Assembly (NCBI RefSeq): GCF_003573695.1
Contig: NW_020650526.1
Span: forward strand, 3,207,531-3,271,530
DNA: 64,000 bases
Direction: 5' to 3'
DNA from: Papaver somniferum
Lineage: Eukaryota; Streptophyta; Magnoliopsida; Ranunculales; Papaveraceae
The notes beneath the pieces are model-generated. The model worked only from the letters and a program-made list of their open reading frames with translations, was not told the DNA's origin and made no database searches. Shown here one piece after another: positions 20,911 through 32,605 of this stretch. Every line of letters starts with the position of its first letter. The stretch's first letter is position 1. Position numbers and translations under genes: made by a program.

Positions 20911-21530
20911 TTTCTTATGTTATTGTGTTGTGATCAATATGACAAGGTCGATGAATTAGAGACTGCCTTAGCTACATAGTAACGTGCAAGGCTTTCTTTT
21001 TTCTTCTTACTTGTCTAATTAAGTTATCCTCCTCTATAATAGAGGATGGTCTGTCTTTGTAACTTTTTTTATGTTTGTGTCTGTTTTTGTATTTCCCTTT
21101 CTGTGTTTGTCACCGTTAAAAAGAACAAAAATAGATAAAATAACTTGTTCTTGTATTAGATTTGTGTTTCATCATTGTGAAGCAGTTGTTAGGGATTTAG
21201 TCCGGGCACTTTTAGTATGGCAGCAGCACTACTGATTCTTTTTATTGTCAAACTATTGCACTCCACTCAAGTTTATGCAGGGACGGACCAGACATTTTTA
21301 CTGGGGCTAACAGTAGCAAGCAAGTGAAAAAAAAAATGGAAGAAATGAAGAAAATCAGTAGACATAGCCTTAAAGGTTACGTGAGCTAAAACTCAGGTTA
21401 GCCTTCTCATAAGTCCGCTCTGATCTTTTTTTAGTGTACAACATCCATTTTCGGTTTAAGAATCTACACCCCGAGAAATACATGCTAAAGATATTTCAAA
21501 AAAAATTTCAACCCAACTTCTTGTTCTTTG
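20911..21530 (+). repeat. tandem flank duplication, copy B
   Basis: The 3' flank of the gene at 20419, then a diverged copy of its upstream region (about 21255-21530) interrupted by roughly 150 extra bases. No gene follows in this copy. Confidence 0.68.
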
Positions 21531-22385
21531 TCTATGAGTGAATTTTTGCACGACATGTCTTTTATGGACAGATTTATGGTACTGGGATGATCATGGATGA
21601 TGCCTAACATCATAAGTTGTTCATTACTTGGTAGTAAGGACCATTCTATGACTAAGAGAGACAGACAGTATGTGCTGCTATTAGTTCTTAAAAGAAAACA
21701 AGGGAAATAAATGCGGTATATACCTCTTCGGTTGTAAAAAATCCGGTTAAGTCCAAACTAGAACAATTGTCCTACGGCACTCTTCAGTGCTGTAGCCATC
21801 AATCTAGCAACACATATCGTAAAGTGTTTGTCACATTCTAATGCAGACATAGGAAATTATATTTGACCTCGAACATCCTTCACGTACGTACAAAATTATA
21901 TATATATATATATTAAAAGTGAAATCCTTGGATGGTTAATACATGTTCATGTTCAATATGTTTTTGTTCTTCCCAGTCACGTTCTTCTTCTTCTTCTTGT
22001 CCTAAAGATTCTTCTTACTAGTGTAGTTTGCGTTCGGCAACAAAAATAGATCTTCTTCCCTTTTCTCCAATAGTAGTTATCCCAATCAACATGTTCCTTA
22101 TTCACGTTGTTTGTTGCGATGGGATTGTTTAATCACGGAAGTGGTTTAGGGTAAATAGAATGATTGGGTTTAACCACGAAATTGGTTTACGGTTAATTAT
22201 GGTTATCACTAAATATGGAGTTACACTAAATGAGGGCAGATTAGTAAAAATCAGTTTTTTTGTTAGGGGGAAAGACAATTTCTACTCCTTCCCCTTATCG
22301 ACCGAAAGTCAAAAAATATACCATAGTCAAAGTATTTTAGCTTTCCCTCTAAATAAATCAGCTTTCCCTATAACGAAAATCTTTG
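21531..22385. other. intergenic, no gene found
   Basis: AT-rich sequence with a TA microsatellite at about 21896-21912 and a CTT-rich stretch at 21985-22000. It separates the two matches to copy 1 of the locus duplication, so it is either an insertion here or was deleted from the other copy. Confidence 0.4.
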
Positions 22386-23266
22386 ATATCCTTCCCAATA
22401 TGTTGCCGAAATTATGGTAAAATCCGAAATAAGATTTCCAATACGTATATCCGAAAAATATTCTGAGCTATTTAACCGACGGTTATTGGCTTGTACCATC
22501 GGTTAAACAGCCTAAAATTCATCTTAGAATATTATCTTCACTAATACGGATATGAAAACTATTGCGGACCGGAAAATCACGCCTGCGTGGCCCAGACACG
22601 TATGTTGAAGCTCCACGATGCGCCACTCGTATGGGTATACCAATGAGTAAGCCTTATCAACATTCAAATTTTTCTGGAGAGAGATGGTGGACTTTGGATA
22701 AGTGCTCGAATTGAAACGATGATATAATGTTTAAAAATGGTTAAGAAATAGTTATCATCAAAGTATTGAGAAGAATTCAAATGAAGAGAGGTCTAATGCA
22801 AATGGTAAGTCACTGAATCACGCTTTTGTTTTTTTGGTTTGGATGTGTCAATGGAATTGTGGAGGTGGTAATGGATACTGGAAATGCAGGAGATGATCGA
22901 TGCGGGGGAATGCTGTGTTTATTTTTCTTTTTCTTTTTGGTTTTTGGATTTTTTGTGTGTAAGATGGTGAAATACTTGTGAATGGCTGATCAATTTTGCC
23001 TTCATGTTTTGTGTTTTTGTGTTTTAGTTTATGAACATGTAACTGGATATGAAATGATAGTGTTACTGTTAAATGTTGCTGAACACTGAATGAACAGAAA
23101 TGTTGTCACTTTTTGAAATGCAATATAATGAAGTCAATTTATTTATAAAATGAGCACAATCATATAAAATGCAAGACTAAACTGCATTGAAAACAAATGC
23201 ATACTGAAAACAAGTCACCTTAGTGTTTTTTAATAGTTTCCTTGCAATACTCTGGGTTTGCATAAG
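22386..23266 (+). repeat. locus duplication, copy 2
   Basis: Matches 15025-15882 in the same orientation, with scattered substitutions and indels. The matching edges are GTTGCCGAAATTATG on the left and CTGGGTTTGCATAAGG on the right. The open stretch in copy 1 is broken here by stops, so conserved coding function is unlikely. Confidence 0.8.
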
Positions 23267-24745
23267 GCACATCATGTTTGAAATTGCATCTTTGATTATC
23301 TATCCAGTCTAATTCACTTGACGGAGAGGCATGTACAAATTAATCTACAATCTGGTGAAGGGAAAAAATTACGAACATCTATATATGTTTGATCTTTATA
23401 TCTTTTGTCAAATACATAACCAACAAAAATTGGATTGCGTTGGTTGCGTCATATTCGACTTGCACATAATTGACACAAACACTACTTGGTGGAGGCTTAT
23501 GCACACCTAATTATATTCTACAATCTGATAATGAATACAAATCGCAAAGATTCCTGAAATTATCTTGATTCCTAAGATGCTGCTTTTCAAAATAGAATAC
23601 AAGCTTTATTCACTAATGCTGACATCCTACTACCAAATACTATATCTGAGTCTAAGATCATCTGCCAACCGACACATAAAACTACTTGGTGGAGGCATAA
23701 AGCATGTGATTGAGATATTCATAATCACCAAAACATTCTCGAAACAGGATACAATTCACAACAACATACAAATAAACCTAAAATCTATAGCCACATATGG
23801 ATCTAAAAGATACAGATGTTCATAATCGCCGTCATAAATTGCACCATTCAAAATCAGTAGTATGTAACCTCCAATTTGTAAAATTATTAAACCCCCGAAT
23901 GAATGAATGAATGGGAAATATCTTTGATGAAGATGACCCAGATTTTCATTTACAAAATTATGAATCAGTATTAATAGTTCTATGAGAGATCGATTAAACT
24001 TAAATCTAAGTTTAAGTTGATGCTTCACAAAAGAATTGATTGATTCATTGTTGTTGAGGAATTTTTCCGCAGCTGAATCTCCAAATCTCTGAAGCTCAGG
24101 CAATGAAGATGAAGTGATAAATCGAAAGAGTTATGTCTCAGGCGTTGTTCCGGTCTTATTATCTTTTTTCTCTTCTGATCTAATTTTCATCCTATTAATG
24201 GATTTTTGCGGTTCATTAGTACATCTGAAAAATTGGCCGACTTCGATTTTGTGCACACTCTCTGATGAGTGTACAATTGACATGTTAATATCCACCGTTG
24301 ATTTAATTTTGGGTGTTATGTAACAAGGGTGTAAATTCTAAATATGGAGGGCAATTGACCCCTTTGTTAACCAACTAAGCAATCAAATAATTATGTCAAA
24401 TATATACACTGTGCTAATTTTATTTTGCTTGACCGATTTTTTTTTTGACATTTCATCATTTTAGAACTCTGGTATGGATATATCGGTTAATCGAAGATTG
24501 GGACCCATTAGCAGTATCTGAGCATTTTTGAAGTATCTGACTTTGATGGATTCCTAACGGAGAAAAAGAATTACAACCTAATATGTGTTATGGGGGGAAC
24601 ATGTGCATTATGCCTTAGCAAGACCCAATATGAAAGAGTATGCTTCGTAGCACCATCGCAGAAAAAAATGCCTTCCGGATTCTTTTCTTCTGTTTTCCCT
24701 CGCCCTTCTTACATTTGTTCTAGATCCGGATTCCTTAAGAAAATA
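23267..24745. other. intergenic; weak ~200-bp internal repeat and an unassigned minus ORF
   Basis: CTACTTGGTGGAGGC occurs at about 23480 and 23680 with similar context, and CTACAATCTG at 23346 and 23518, suggesting a degenerate tandem repeat. A minus-strand ORF at 23756-24103 (MPELQRFGDSAAEKFL) is the longest open stretch but matches no family I know. Confidence 0.3.
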
Positions 24746-25466
24746 CTCTCTCTGTCCCAAATTAGATGAGCTAGTTGTGGTTTACACAATTCTTAAGGCA
24801 AGGAGGAAAGGAAGTATGTTTAAGTGTTTTTAACAATTATACCCTTACAAATGATAACTAGTAAATCTTAGAAATGATTTATCTCTTAAATGATACCACC
24901 GTTTTCCGTAAACTTTATACCGTTGAACAGCATTTTAAAACACCTACATAACGAATATAAACATGACTATCAAATTATACATATTTCCTATAATAATAAT
25001 AATCAATTAAAATGGTGGTTTTAAAAATATACTCTTGATTAGTAAGATAACTCATATATTTATGGACAAACTTTAATAGCTCTGTTAAAGTCTGCGGACA
25101 TCGAACTCAAAACCAATTGGCAATGAGTGGAGAGGCCCTAAGATATTATAAACTACAGGATCTTAGATAACCCAACAATGTAGGACTAATAATCTCAACA
25201 CTCCCTCTCACGTGTATCCTCGTTGGGTCTAACACGTGGACAAATAACTCGGGTACACTCGTTGGGTCTAACACGTGGACAAATAAATCGGGTGACGGGA
25301 GTAAAGGTGCGGTCAATCAACTGATTCGACACAAATAACCTGCTCGGATACCATGTTAAAGTCCGCGGGCATCCAACTCAAAACCAATTGGCAATGAGTG
25401 GAGATACCCTAAGATATTATAAACTGCAGGATCTCAACAAGCACATCTAATTTGGGATGGAGAGAG
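24746..25466. mobile_element. mariner/Stowaway-like element with TA target duplication
   Basis: The left end CTCTCTCTGTCCCAAATTAG and the right end (reverse complement) CTCTCTCCATCCCAAATTAG form inverted repeats of about 25 bases with few mismatches, flanked by TA at 24744-24745 and 25467-25468. The CTCCCTCCGTCCCAAATTA-type end is common in plant Tc1/mariner-derived MITEs. About 357 bases of the interior are a nested TRIM; the rest (about 364 bases) has no transposase. Confidence 0.88.
25083..25439 (-). mobile_element. TRIM retrotransposon nested in the mariner element
   Basis: A terminal-repeat retrotransposon in miniature, minus orientation. The 3' LTR is 25083-25200 (118 bp) and the 5' LTR 25354-25439 (86 bp, with an internal deletion); on the minus strand both begin TGTTGAGAT and end ACTTTAACA. 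Next to the 5' LTR lies TGGTATCCGAGCA (25341-25353 complement), an initiator tRNA-Met primer site with small changes. Next to the 3' LTR lies a purine tract, ACGTGAGAGGGAG (25201-25213 complement). The internal region is only 153 bases, with no coding capacity. Flanks AGCTC (25078-25082) and AGCAC (25440-25444) are a plausible 5-bp target duplication with one mismatch. Confidence 0.85.
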
Positions 25467-25714
25467 TAAATAAAAACTCAGGTACTAAACGAGTTATAAG
25501 AAATAATTTCACCTTTAGGAAATGAGATAATTGAATTTTGTAAAATTGCAGCCATGCTGGTGGCTCACACTGACTTTGATGGACGATGGAAGCATGGGGA
25601 GACCCACATTTTTTCCTTAAACAATCAGTGGTATATATCCTTATAGCCGAGAGAGGCCGCATAATAATAGAACAGACCCTCTGCAGGAAGATTACAAACA
25701 AGGGAAGGATCTAA

Positions 25715-26096
25715 TGACATGGTTATAATGACATAATATTGATATTTTAGTGCCATTTTCTCTACCAAGCCCAATCGGTAATGAATTTAAAGCTAATTTT
25801 TTGATGACATGTTCTTCTTATAAGTCTCTACACTCCCGCCAAAAATTAGAGCATTTAGAGATGTATAAGACCATCATCTACCATTTTGAATATCAAGCGT
25901 TAAAGATTAACGATTGAAATAAAAATTTGTGGATGGTGAAGTTTCGTATTTCAGAATACTTTCATTTTTGGTAGAAATGTAGAGATTTATAAGAGGAACA
26001 TGTCGCCAAAATCTTATCTTCAAATTCATTACCAGTTGGGTTTGGTAGAAAAAATGACGCTAAAAATATCAAAATTATGTCATTATAACCATGTCA
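25715..26096. mobile_element. MITE with very long terminal inverted repeats
   Basis: The left end TGACATGGTTATAATGACAT is the exact reverse complement of the right end, and the inverted homology continues, diverging, for about 150 bases on each side (for example CTCTACCAAGCCCAA versus TTCTACCAAACCCAA, and GACATGTTC(T/C)TCTTATAA). The sequence is almost wholly one imperfect hairpin of about 382 bases. The target duplication is ambiguous (TAA-like), so I leave the superfamily open. Confidence 0.85.
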
Positions 26097-26426
26097 ATAA
26101 AAACTACCCCTACAAACAAATATCTTCTCACAAATGAATAATTATTATTTAGAAAGAAAAGATAGAGTGCAACTACAAATACAAAATGAATAAAGGTCTG
26201 GCAGGCACATAAAAAGATATGATGAAGGCAATCAACCAAGACAGTTTACTTACTATTCCCCGCAATTCAGGTCCGTCATTACTTGTCCTAAGCCATATTT
26301 TAATTATTATAGAGAAGACAATGGGGTGCACTTGCATCTAAACCATCTTTTACTTGTCCTACCAGAGGTTTAAAATTAAACAGCACCAAAGAGTGGACGG
26401 CCCAGTAGGAATTAAGTTTTACTCCC
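26097..26426. other. intergenic spacer between MITE and MULE
   Basis: AT-rich sequence; nothing recognised. Confidence 0.4.
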
Positions 26427-28057
26427 AAATTACCTGGGCTTTGGATACTCTAGTCCTACCTCTCAAGCCCGGTACCTTCTAGTCCAAATTTTTAAGCGCG
26501 TGTACCGTTTAGTCCAAATTAGAACGGGTTAGACCAAATTTCAACCGATTCAGAAAATACGACTTTTTCTCATTACCTTCATTACCCTTTCTATCTTCTG
26601 TATTCATTTTCCAGATCGAGAATTTTTGAAAGATCCGAAAGAGAGACAAATGCGATTCAGTGTTGTTCTTTAGCAAAGATTCGTTCCTCAGGTTAGCATT
26701 TGAGCTTTTAGATTTATGTTTATTTGATTGGTTTCTTCTTCTTCGATTTTCTAGGTTGGATCCGTTTCTCAATTTTATTTTCAGTGATTTTTTCTCTTTC
26801 CTTAAATTGCTTATTTGTGTGATTAATTAACACGGAGACTTGTCGTATTGCTGATAAACTTGCTTCATGTTCTGTAAATAGTGTAATAATGTTTCCCTAA
26901 TCCCATGTCTTTCTGGTTGACAGAAACTGTTCCATGTAGGATTAGAATGTAGTCCACCAAATAAACACCGAATTGTGTATATACTTTTTATTTTTTTTCT
27001 TTCTTAATTTTGAATATATTTGTGTTTCATTGATGTTGTGTACTTTAAGTAATGTACGGTTGTTTTGATGATGGGAAATTTCGGGTGTACATTTTGCATT
27101 TAGGGTGCTTGAAGACTAAATGAGATGTTGTTTCTTTGTGTTTGATTGATTTCATGAGCTTGGTGGGTAAGAGATTTAATTTTCATTTTGCCTTTAAAAA
27201 TACTGGAATCCGGTGGAAATTTTAGAACAAAATTTGATAAAATGGAGTGGCGCTTGTGATTTATGCGGTTTAGTTAAATGCATATTTCTTTGTTAAATTG
27301 GAAATTTGGGGTTTACAAAACTAGTCAAGAGGTCTTATTAGTAGTTTCAATTGCTTCAGAGAGAGAGAGCATCCATTATAGTTTGTTTTTTAAACGAGAT
27401 AGGTTCCCTTGAGCTGCCAAGAATGTTCATGCATTATTTCTCATTATTAGGCCAAATGCAGCAAGATTACTTTTTTAATTACAAAATGTGTCTTGATTAC
27501 TTTATATGCCAATTAATGGCGGTTTAGTCCAATTTGCATCAGTGAGAACACCTGGAATTCTAGGTGTGTGATTGTTAATTAACGCACGAGTATAAGGGTT
27601 CAATTATCTTCATATGCTTTTGCTTGTAGCATGAGACTGAAATTCATGTTTGTTTATAATTAATTCCCATGCGAGTGCAGCTTTAGCGTGCATCGAGTTA
27701 ATGAAAAAATGGCAGATCTTTGAAGCCAGTCCCCCATGTCTTTTTGGTGGTTCCATGACGAATTAGTATGAAGGCATTTGTGAGTCCTAACTAGATTTGT
27801 GCTATTTTTTCATCGTGCTTAGTGTAGTGAGTGCAAGACTGTTCTATATCAATGTCCTTAGTTTTTGAGAGCATGTGGTTCTCGGGTGTATGTACTTTTG
27901 CTACCTGATTGGAGCAACAATGCTAATACTCTTTTAACTTGTCAGATGAATTTAGAAGTGTTCGCTTACCTGTTTATGGCTAGGTTAATAGGTCAAATAT
28001 TTTTTTCCTTGAAATCAGATTTGAGTTTGCATATTTTGTTTTTCAACATTTGTCATT

Positions 28058-28560
28058 TTAAACACTTGCTTTACTAATTTGTGCATTTTTTTTTTTGAAT
28101 TATTAATGTGTACATATTTAGAGAAACTTACCAAATGTTAGAAAGACCACTGGTCCAAGTTCTTATCTCAATATACAGATACTTTAAACACTTTCTTTAC
28201 TAGTTTGTGCACATTTTGTTTTTGAATTATCAATGTGTACATATATGTACACATGTTGATTATGTAGGTGTACAACATGTGAAGTCTAAGAAATTAGGGA
28301 CAACACTAATGTGAACGTTATGTTATTTAGATGTACATAGTTGTCCACGTGTTGATAATTTAGGTGTGCATAGTTGTATTTGTGCAAAAATTACAAACCA
28401 AAAATTAGGGAAAGCACTAATGTGTACAGGTTTTGGATTTTTTTTAGGTATGTACATAGTTGTAAACCATTGTCGTATCTCAATAATATATGGTTTGTTT
28501 TGTGTGTATGGATGTTAGATTTTTGTAGGTGTGTATATAATTGTACATCATTTTGCTTTC
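28058..28560 (+). repeat. degenerate GTGTACATA-type tandem repeats, block 1
   Basis: A ~130-bp duplication (AAACACTT(G/T)CTTTACTA at 28058 and 28186), then repeated (G)TGTACATA(G/T)TTGTACAC and TGTTGATTAT motifs. Non-coding. Confidence 0.7.
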
Positions 28561-28657
28561 TCAAAAGTATAAAAAAAACTAATTCTTAATAAAATCTTAA
28601 ATTGTTATTTTTCGACATCATGGGATGATTTTAATAGCATGCTTGCTATGTGTTTAG

Positions 28658-28721
28658 GTACTTTTCGAGGGAGCTTAAGAAAGTGGAGAAGAACAGTGGA
28701 GAAGTTTCAGATATTAATGAG
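28658..28721 (+). pseudogene. captured exon resembling ribosomal protein eL20 (L18a)
   Basis: Between an acceptor (TGTTTAG) and a donor (GAG|GTAGCT) the frame reads YFSRELKKVEKNSGEVSDIN, closely resembling the conserved YFLRKLKKVKKSNGQ-type segment of plant 60S protein eL20. The exon is only 64 bases, and the next expected segment (NPTxIKNxGIWLRYQSRTG) is not found downstream. A following exon-like stretch (28875-28960, IVSSQIYAVLKQDC) belongs to something else that I do not recognise. The fragment sits in the middle of the MULE-like element. Confidence 0.6.
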
Positions 28722-29479
28722 GTAGCTTTCAAAAATATTCCTAAATGAGCAAAATACTCATTGTTTGCTCGTGCTTCACTTTTTTTTTTATCTTGTTTTA
28801 AGCCCAAGTTATTTTCATAATAATTATAGTTATATTGAAAAGAAATGGACTATCTTTCTGCCATTGTGTGTCCTCAGATAGTGAGCTCACAGATCTATGC
28901 AGTTTTGAAGCAAGATTGCACTAATATTACTGCTGCTCTCACTTATGATATTCCATAGTGGGACAACATAAACATCAGGAGAGTTTGTGTAAGTGATATG
29001 GTGCCATTTTACGTTGGTTTTTCTGATAGTCGGGGGCATCTGATGATGTTTGTTCTACGGTTTGTTGATTTCTTTATGTTTGGTTGAATCATTTAGGACT
29101 GAAACCATACGTTGTCACAGTCGAGGTTCTTTTTACTTTTTTAAGAATTTGAATAGTTCTTACATGATTTTATTTGCAAGTGTGATGTTGAAGATTTTAA
29201 TCTGGGTAACAATTATTGTAGATAGGGATTGGTAAAGAGAAAGGTGCAGAAATTACTCAAGATGTGCAACGAACGAAATGGAAAATTATTGATCTATGTG
29301 AGTTTATCTTCTTCTTCTTCTTTTTCTTCTTTTCTTATTTTCTGTAACTACGGGTACGAAGTTGCCCACATGTGAGAAAACGACACATAGTTGGTTATGG
29401 AGATTCCTGAAAGTGTTTTCGCTCACATTATTTTGTGGATACTCAAATGGTTGTCGTGTTGTTGGTGAGAGAAACTTGG

Positions 29480-30240
29480 GTCACAGGGTTATACACATGT
29501 TGATTCTTAATGTGTATATACTTATACACATGTTGATTCCTAATGTGTACATAGTTGTACACCTGTTGATTATTAGTGTGTACATAATTGTAAAATGTAG
29601 ATTGTTGAAGTATACATAGTTGTGCCGATGTTGATTATTTCATACCCTGATGCACCTTTGGCATCCGTTTTTTTTTCTTCGTTTTATGCATCAAATTTAG
29701 GGACTCACAAGCTCAAAATGGTAGAGTGCCCAAGTCTATCACAAGGTTTATGGAGGTTGATGGTTCAAATCCATCTGAGTTTTCATGTTATGTGGTGCAT
29801 TTGTGTAAATCCGATGAAATAGATTAGTGTGTAGGGGAATATGGTTGTTTGTTCCATGATTTGTATAGGTGTACATATATGTACACCAGTGTATCTTCCA
29901 TGAAATATAGGTCGATGTGGGTATGTGGGTATGAATGGTCGACTTTATATGTGAGTGTTTTGTAGGGTATAAATATTGGTGCATCTGTGTAATTCCAATG
30001 AAATAAATTTGTGTGTGGTTATGAATAATCAATTTTATGCATGTATTTGTACACCCATGAAAAAAAGGTTAGGTGTGGCCATGAATGATCGTTTTTATCT
30101 ATGTTTTGCAGGGATGTAAATATTGATGCACTAGGGTATTTTCCCATGAAAAAATAAATTTGTGTGTGGTTATGAATAAATAGTTGCATGCATGTTTTGC
30201 AGGGGTGTACAAATTGGTGTACCAGTGTAATTTCCATCAT
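29480..30240 (+). repeat. degenerate tandem repeats, block 2
   Basis: First part: ACACATGTTGATT(C/A)(C/T)TAATGTGTA units of about 40 bases (29490-29640). Second part: roughly 90-100-bp units containing TTTGTGTGTGGTTATGAATA, TTTGCAGGG and CCATGAAA (29780-30240). They share GTGTACA motifs with block 1. Confidence 0.7.
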
Positions 30241-30889
30241 GAAAATTAAATTTTTTTAAAATGCAAATTATATAGTCATATGGGTACTCTTTTTGTAGCT
30301 ATCGGAAAGAGCTTCCCGGATATATAAAGTTTGTGAATTTTGGACGAGCGGTTTGAAAGATAAATCGTTTTTAAATTATTTTTATACTATTGAAAATTAG
30401 TGATGTCATCATAAGTCACGGTGGACTAAAATGAAAACATTTGGATTAAATTGCAAATATGAAGGGTTATTAATGTACTTTCCACATTTCAAATAAACAA
30501 AGGACTAATTTGTACCTAGTTGAATGGGTGTGGACTAAATTATATATTAGGATGAGGTTTTGGACTAAACCGTATTTTTCCCAAAATAAATTACCTAAAA
30601 TAGATCGAGAGAGCCCGGGTTGGCCTCCGTGCCATGGCACAACATTATTGCATGTCCGGATTGGGGTAATGTTCGAATTAATTAGGGTAAAATTTAAACA
30701 CATCCAAATTAGTGCGCAAAGGGGTGTCTAAAAGGTGTTAAAAGACCAAATTGCCCATAATATTAATGCAATAAAACAACTATAATGACTAACACCTATT
30801 CAAACAGTTTTCCAAAATTTTCTTCAAAACTTTAATTATACATGATGAGATTGAAAAAAGAACGAAAAATGGGTCATTTGTCAAAATAT

Positions 30890-31190
30890 TTTTAAAACAT
30901 GGTTCTAATGGACGAGTAAAAATTAGTATGGGTGAAATGGACACCAAAAAAATAGCAAGAATGAAACTGGATTCATCCTAGCTTAAACTTAAAAAAGAGC
31001 GAGGATGAAACTGGATGCATCCTGATGTAAATTAAAAATAAGAAAAGTATTTAAAAATGGGTAGGATGAAACTGTTTACATCCTGGCTATTTTTACATTC
31101 TCGTCCATTTAAACAATATCAAATTTTACATATCTTTTTCACCCAGGAATTGTTGGTTTTGGTCTTTTTAACCAATTTTTCGAAAAAAAG
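30890..31190 (-). repeat. dispersed repeat, copy 1 (inverse of 49500-49745)
   Basis: Read on the minus strand, this follows the same order of motifs as 49500-49745: AATTGGTTAAAAAGACCAAA, TGTTTAAATGGAC, ATGTAAAAATAG, CAGGATGTAA, CAGTTTCATC and TTCTTATTTTTAATTTACA. The pair is in opposite orientation 18 kb apart. It is probably a non-autonomous DNA element. Confidence 0.78.
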
Positions 31191-31319
31191 AAAGAAATGA
31201 AGAATCAAAACAAAAAAAAGATCGAGAAAAAACTAAAAATTTAGAACATAAGGGTTTTGAGATTGGATACAAAATCATACCCAACATGAAATCATGTATG
31301 ATTTCAAAATCCTATGAAA

Positions 31320-31595
31320 AGTCGTCAGGGTATCTCTTCGTCGACCTTGCCGACTAGTATTAGCCGTTATCTTTGTAGGTTGAGTGTCGCGACGACTTTT
31401 CATCTCTGGACGACTAGTGTTGTAGTAATCAAGGTCGTCATGTTTTGAAAACTTAAACCTTGCCGAACTTCCATAAAACGTTTTCTCTGTGTATATTTTT
31501 GCTATTAGTCGGCATGGTTGTTTTGTCTATAACTGTGACGACCCTGTTAATAAGATTTTTAGTCGTTGGTGTTCGGAATTCTCGACCTTGGCAAC
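31320..31595. repeat. GTCG/CGAC-rich subterminal-type repeat region
   Basis: Many short GTCGTC, CGACTAGT and CGACCTTG words in both orientations (AAAAGTCGTCAGGG, GTCGCGACGACTTTTC, GGACGACTAGTG, AAGGTCGTCATG). This style is common at the ends of plant CACTA or Mutator elements. Ends not defined. Confidence 0.4.
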
Positions 31596-31599
31596 TATA

Positions 31600-31930
31600 C
31601 ACCACACCAAAAAACCCAAATTTACAACGTTTATTTTCGTTGCTAACAATTTCAGTAACACTTACCTAAGTTTCCCACACGGCGTCACAAATTTTTTGTA
31701 ACTTATACAAACGTTGCTTAAATTAATTAAAGCAACCTGTTAAATGTTGCTTCATCCGTTGCTGACTAGCATTTAAGCAAGGTACACCAACGTTGCTTAA
31801 ATTAATTTAAGAAACGTATTTCCTTTTAAAGCAACGTATATAAAACCACGTGTCAGTGGGTCCCACAAAGAGATGGCGTCATGTTTCGCCACTGCAACTT
31901 TTATATACGTTGTAAAATTTTAATTAGGTT
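31600..31930. mobile_element. CACTA-like terminal fragment with GCAACGT repeats
   Basis: The start CACCACACCAAAAAACCC resembles the CACTACACCAAAAA-type end of CACTA elements. It is followed by repeated (A)CAACGTT and AAGCAACGT words in both directions, like CACTA subterminal repeats. No transposase, and no matching second end was found. Confidence 0.42.
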
Positions 31931-32605
31931 TTTAAAATAAATGGGGATTTCTACACCTGCATATATAAATTTCTCTACCTTCACACCATTCTAAACAAAT
32001 ATTTCACCTACATACCATGCTAGATGAATTAGAAGATCTAATTTATTCATATATATACAAGAAGTTGCAAGAACCATAACATATTTTTGACTGATCATCA
32101 TTCGTCACCTCAAGAACATTTGTTACAAAGTATTCTTTTTCTATGCACAAAGTAGGAAGGGTTTCATAACCCCGTGAAAACATAAACAAGAATCATGATA
32201 GCTTTAAACATACTATTTTTTTGAACTTGCTGAGTAGCTTATCCTGATGCAGGGTTTTAGTATTGGCCCAAACTTCTAATATTGCAGCACCTGAAAAGAG
32301 GAGAGTGCATCTTGTCAACATATGCTGAACATTATTAGATACATATGAACAACAATACAAGTATCTTTAGTCCTTAGGTAGAGCTTAGTAGTAACCAAAC
32401 TGCAGTAGCACCTGAAAAGAGGAGAGTACATCTATTTGGCATTTAAAAAAAGAAGCAACTGTGTAGCAGTTTTCTTCCTAAATATATGGGGTTGTCGACC
32501 ATATTTTATATCGAGCTACATTTATATATGTTCCTTTGAAATAGACAATGTCTAGTTTCACTAGTACATGATCCTATTATCATCACTAGTACCAACCCGT
32601 TTTCT
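31931..32605. other. non-coding stretch with a 30-bp repeat pair
   Basis: GCACCTGAAAAGAGGAGAGT occurs at about 32288 and 32409. It lies downstream, in transcription sense, of the phosphorylase fragment and may be its decayed 3' part; I could not read further exons. Confidence 0.3.

Larger units (their letters stand above)
26436..30587. mobile_element. MULE-like element with 9-bp target duplication and captured exon
   Basis: The exact 9-base repeat AAATTACCT at 26427-26435 and 30588-30596 flanks a 4152-bp segment. Its ends share repeated (T)TAGTCCAAA motifs in inverted orientation (left: CTAGTCCAAATTTTTAAGCG, TTTAGTCCAAATT; right: GGACTAAACCGTATTTTTCC and further GGACTAA copies). Nine-base duplications are the Mutator signature. 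True terminal inverted repeats are weak (GGG..TAC..TAGTCC). Inside are a leader-like exon with a CAG|GTTAGC donor (26590-26692), an apparent ribosomal protein exon, other exon-like stretches and several GTGTACATA-rich tandem arrays, but no transposase. I interpret it as a Pack-MULE-like element. Confidence 0.68.

Noticed and set aside
23756..24103. Minus-strand 115-residue ORF as a real gene
   Set aside because: No signal peptide, domain, promoter or splice evidence; composition is consistent with chance in AT-rich DNA.
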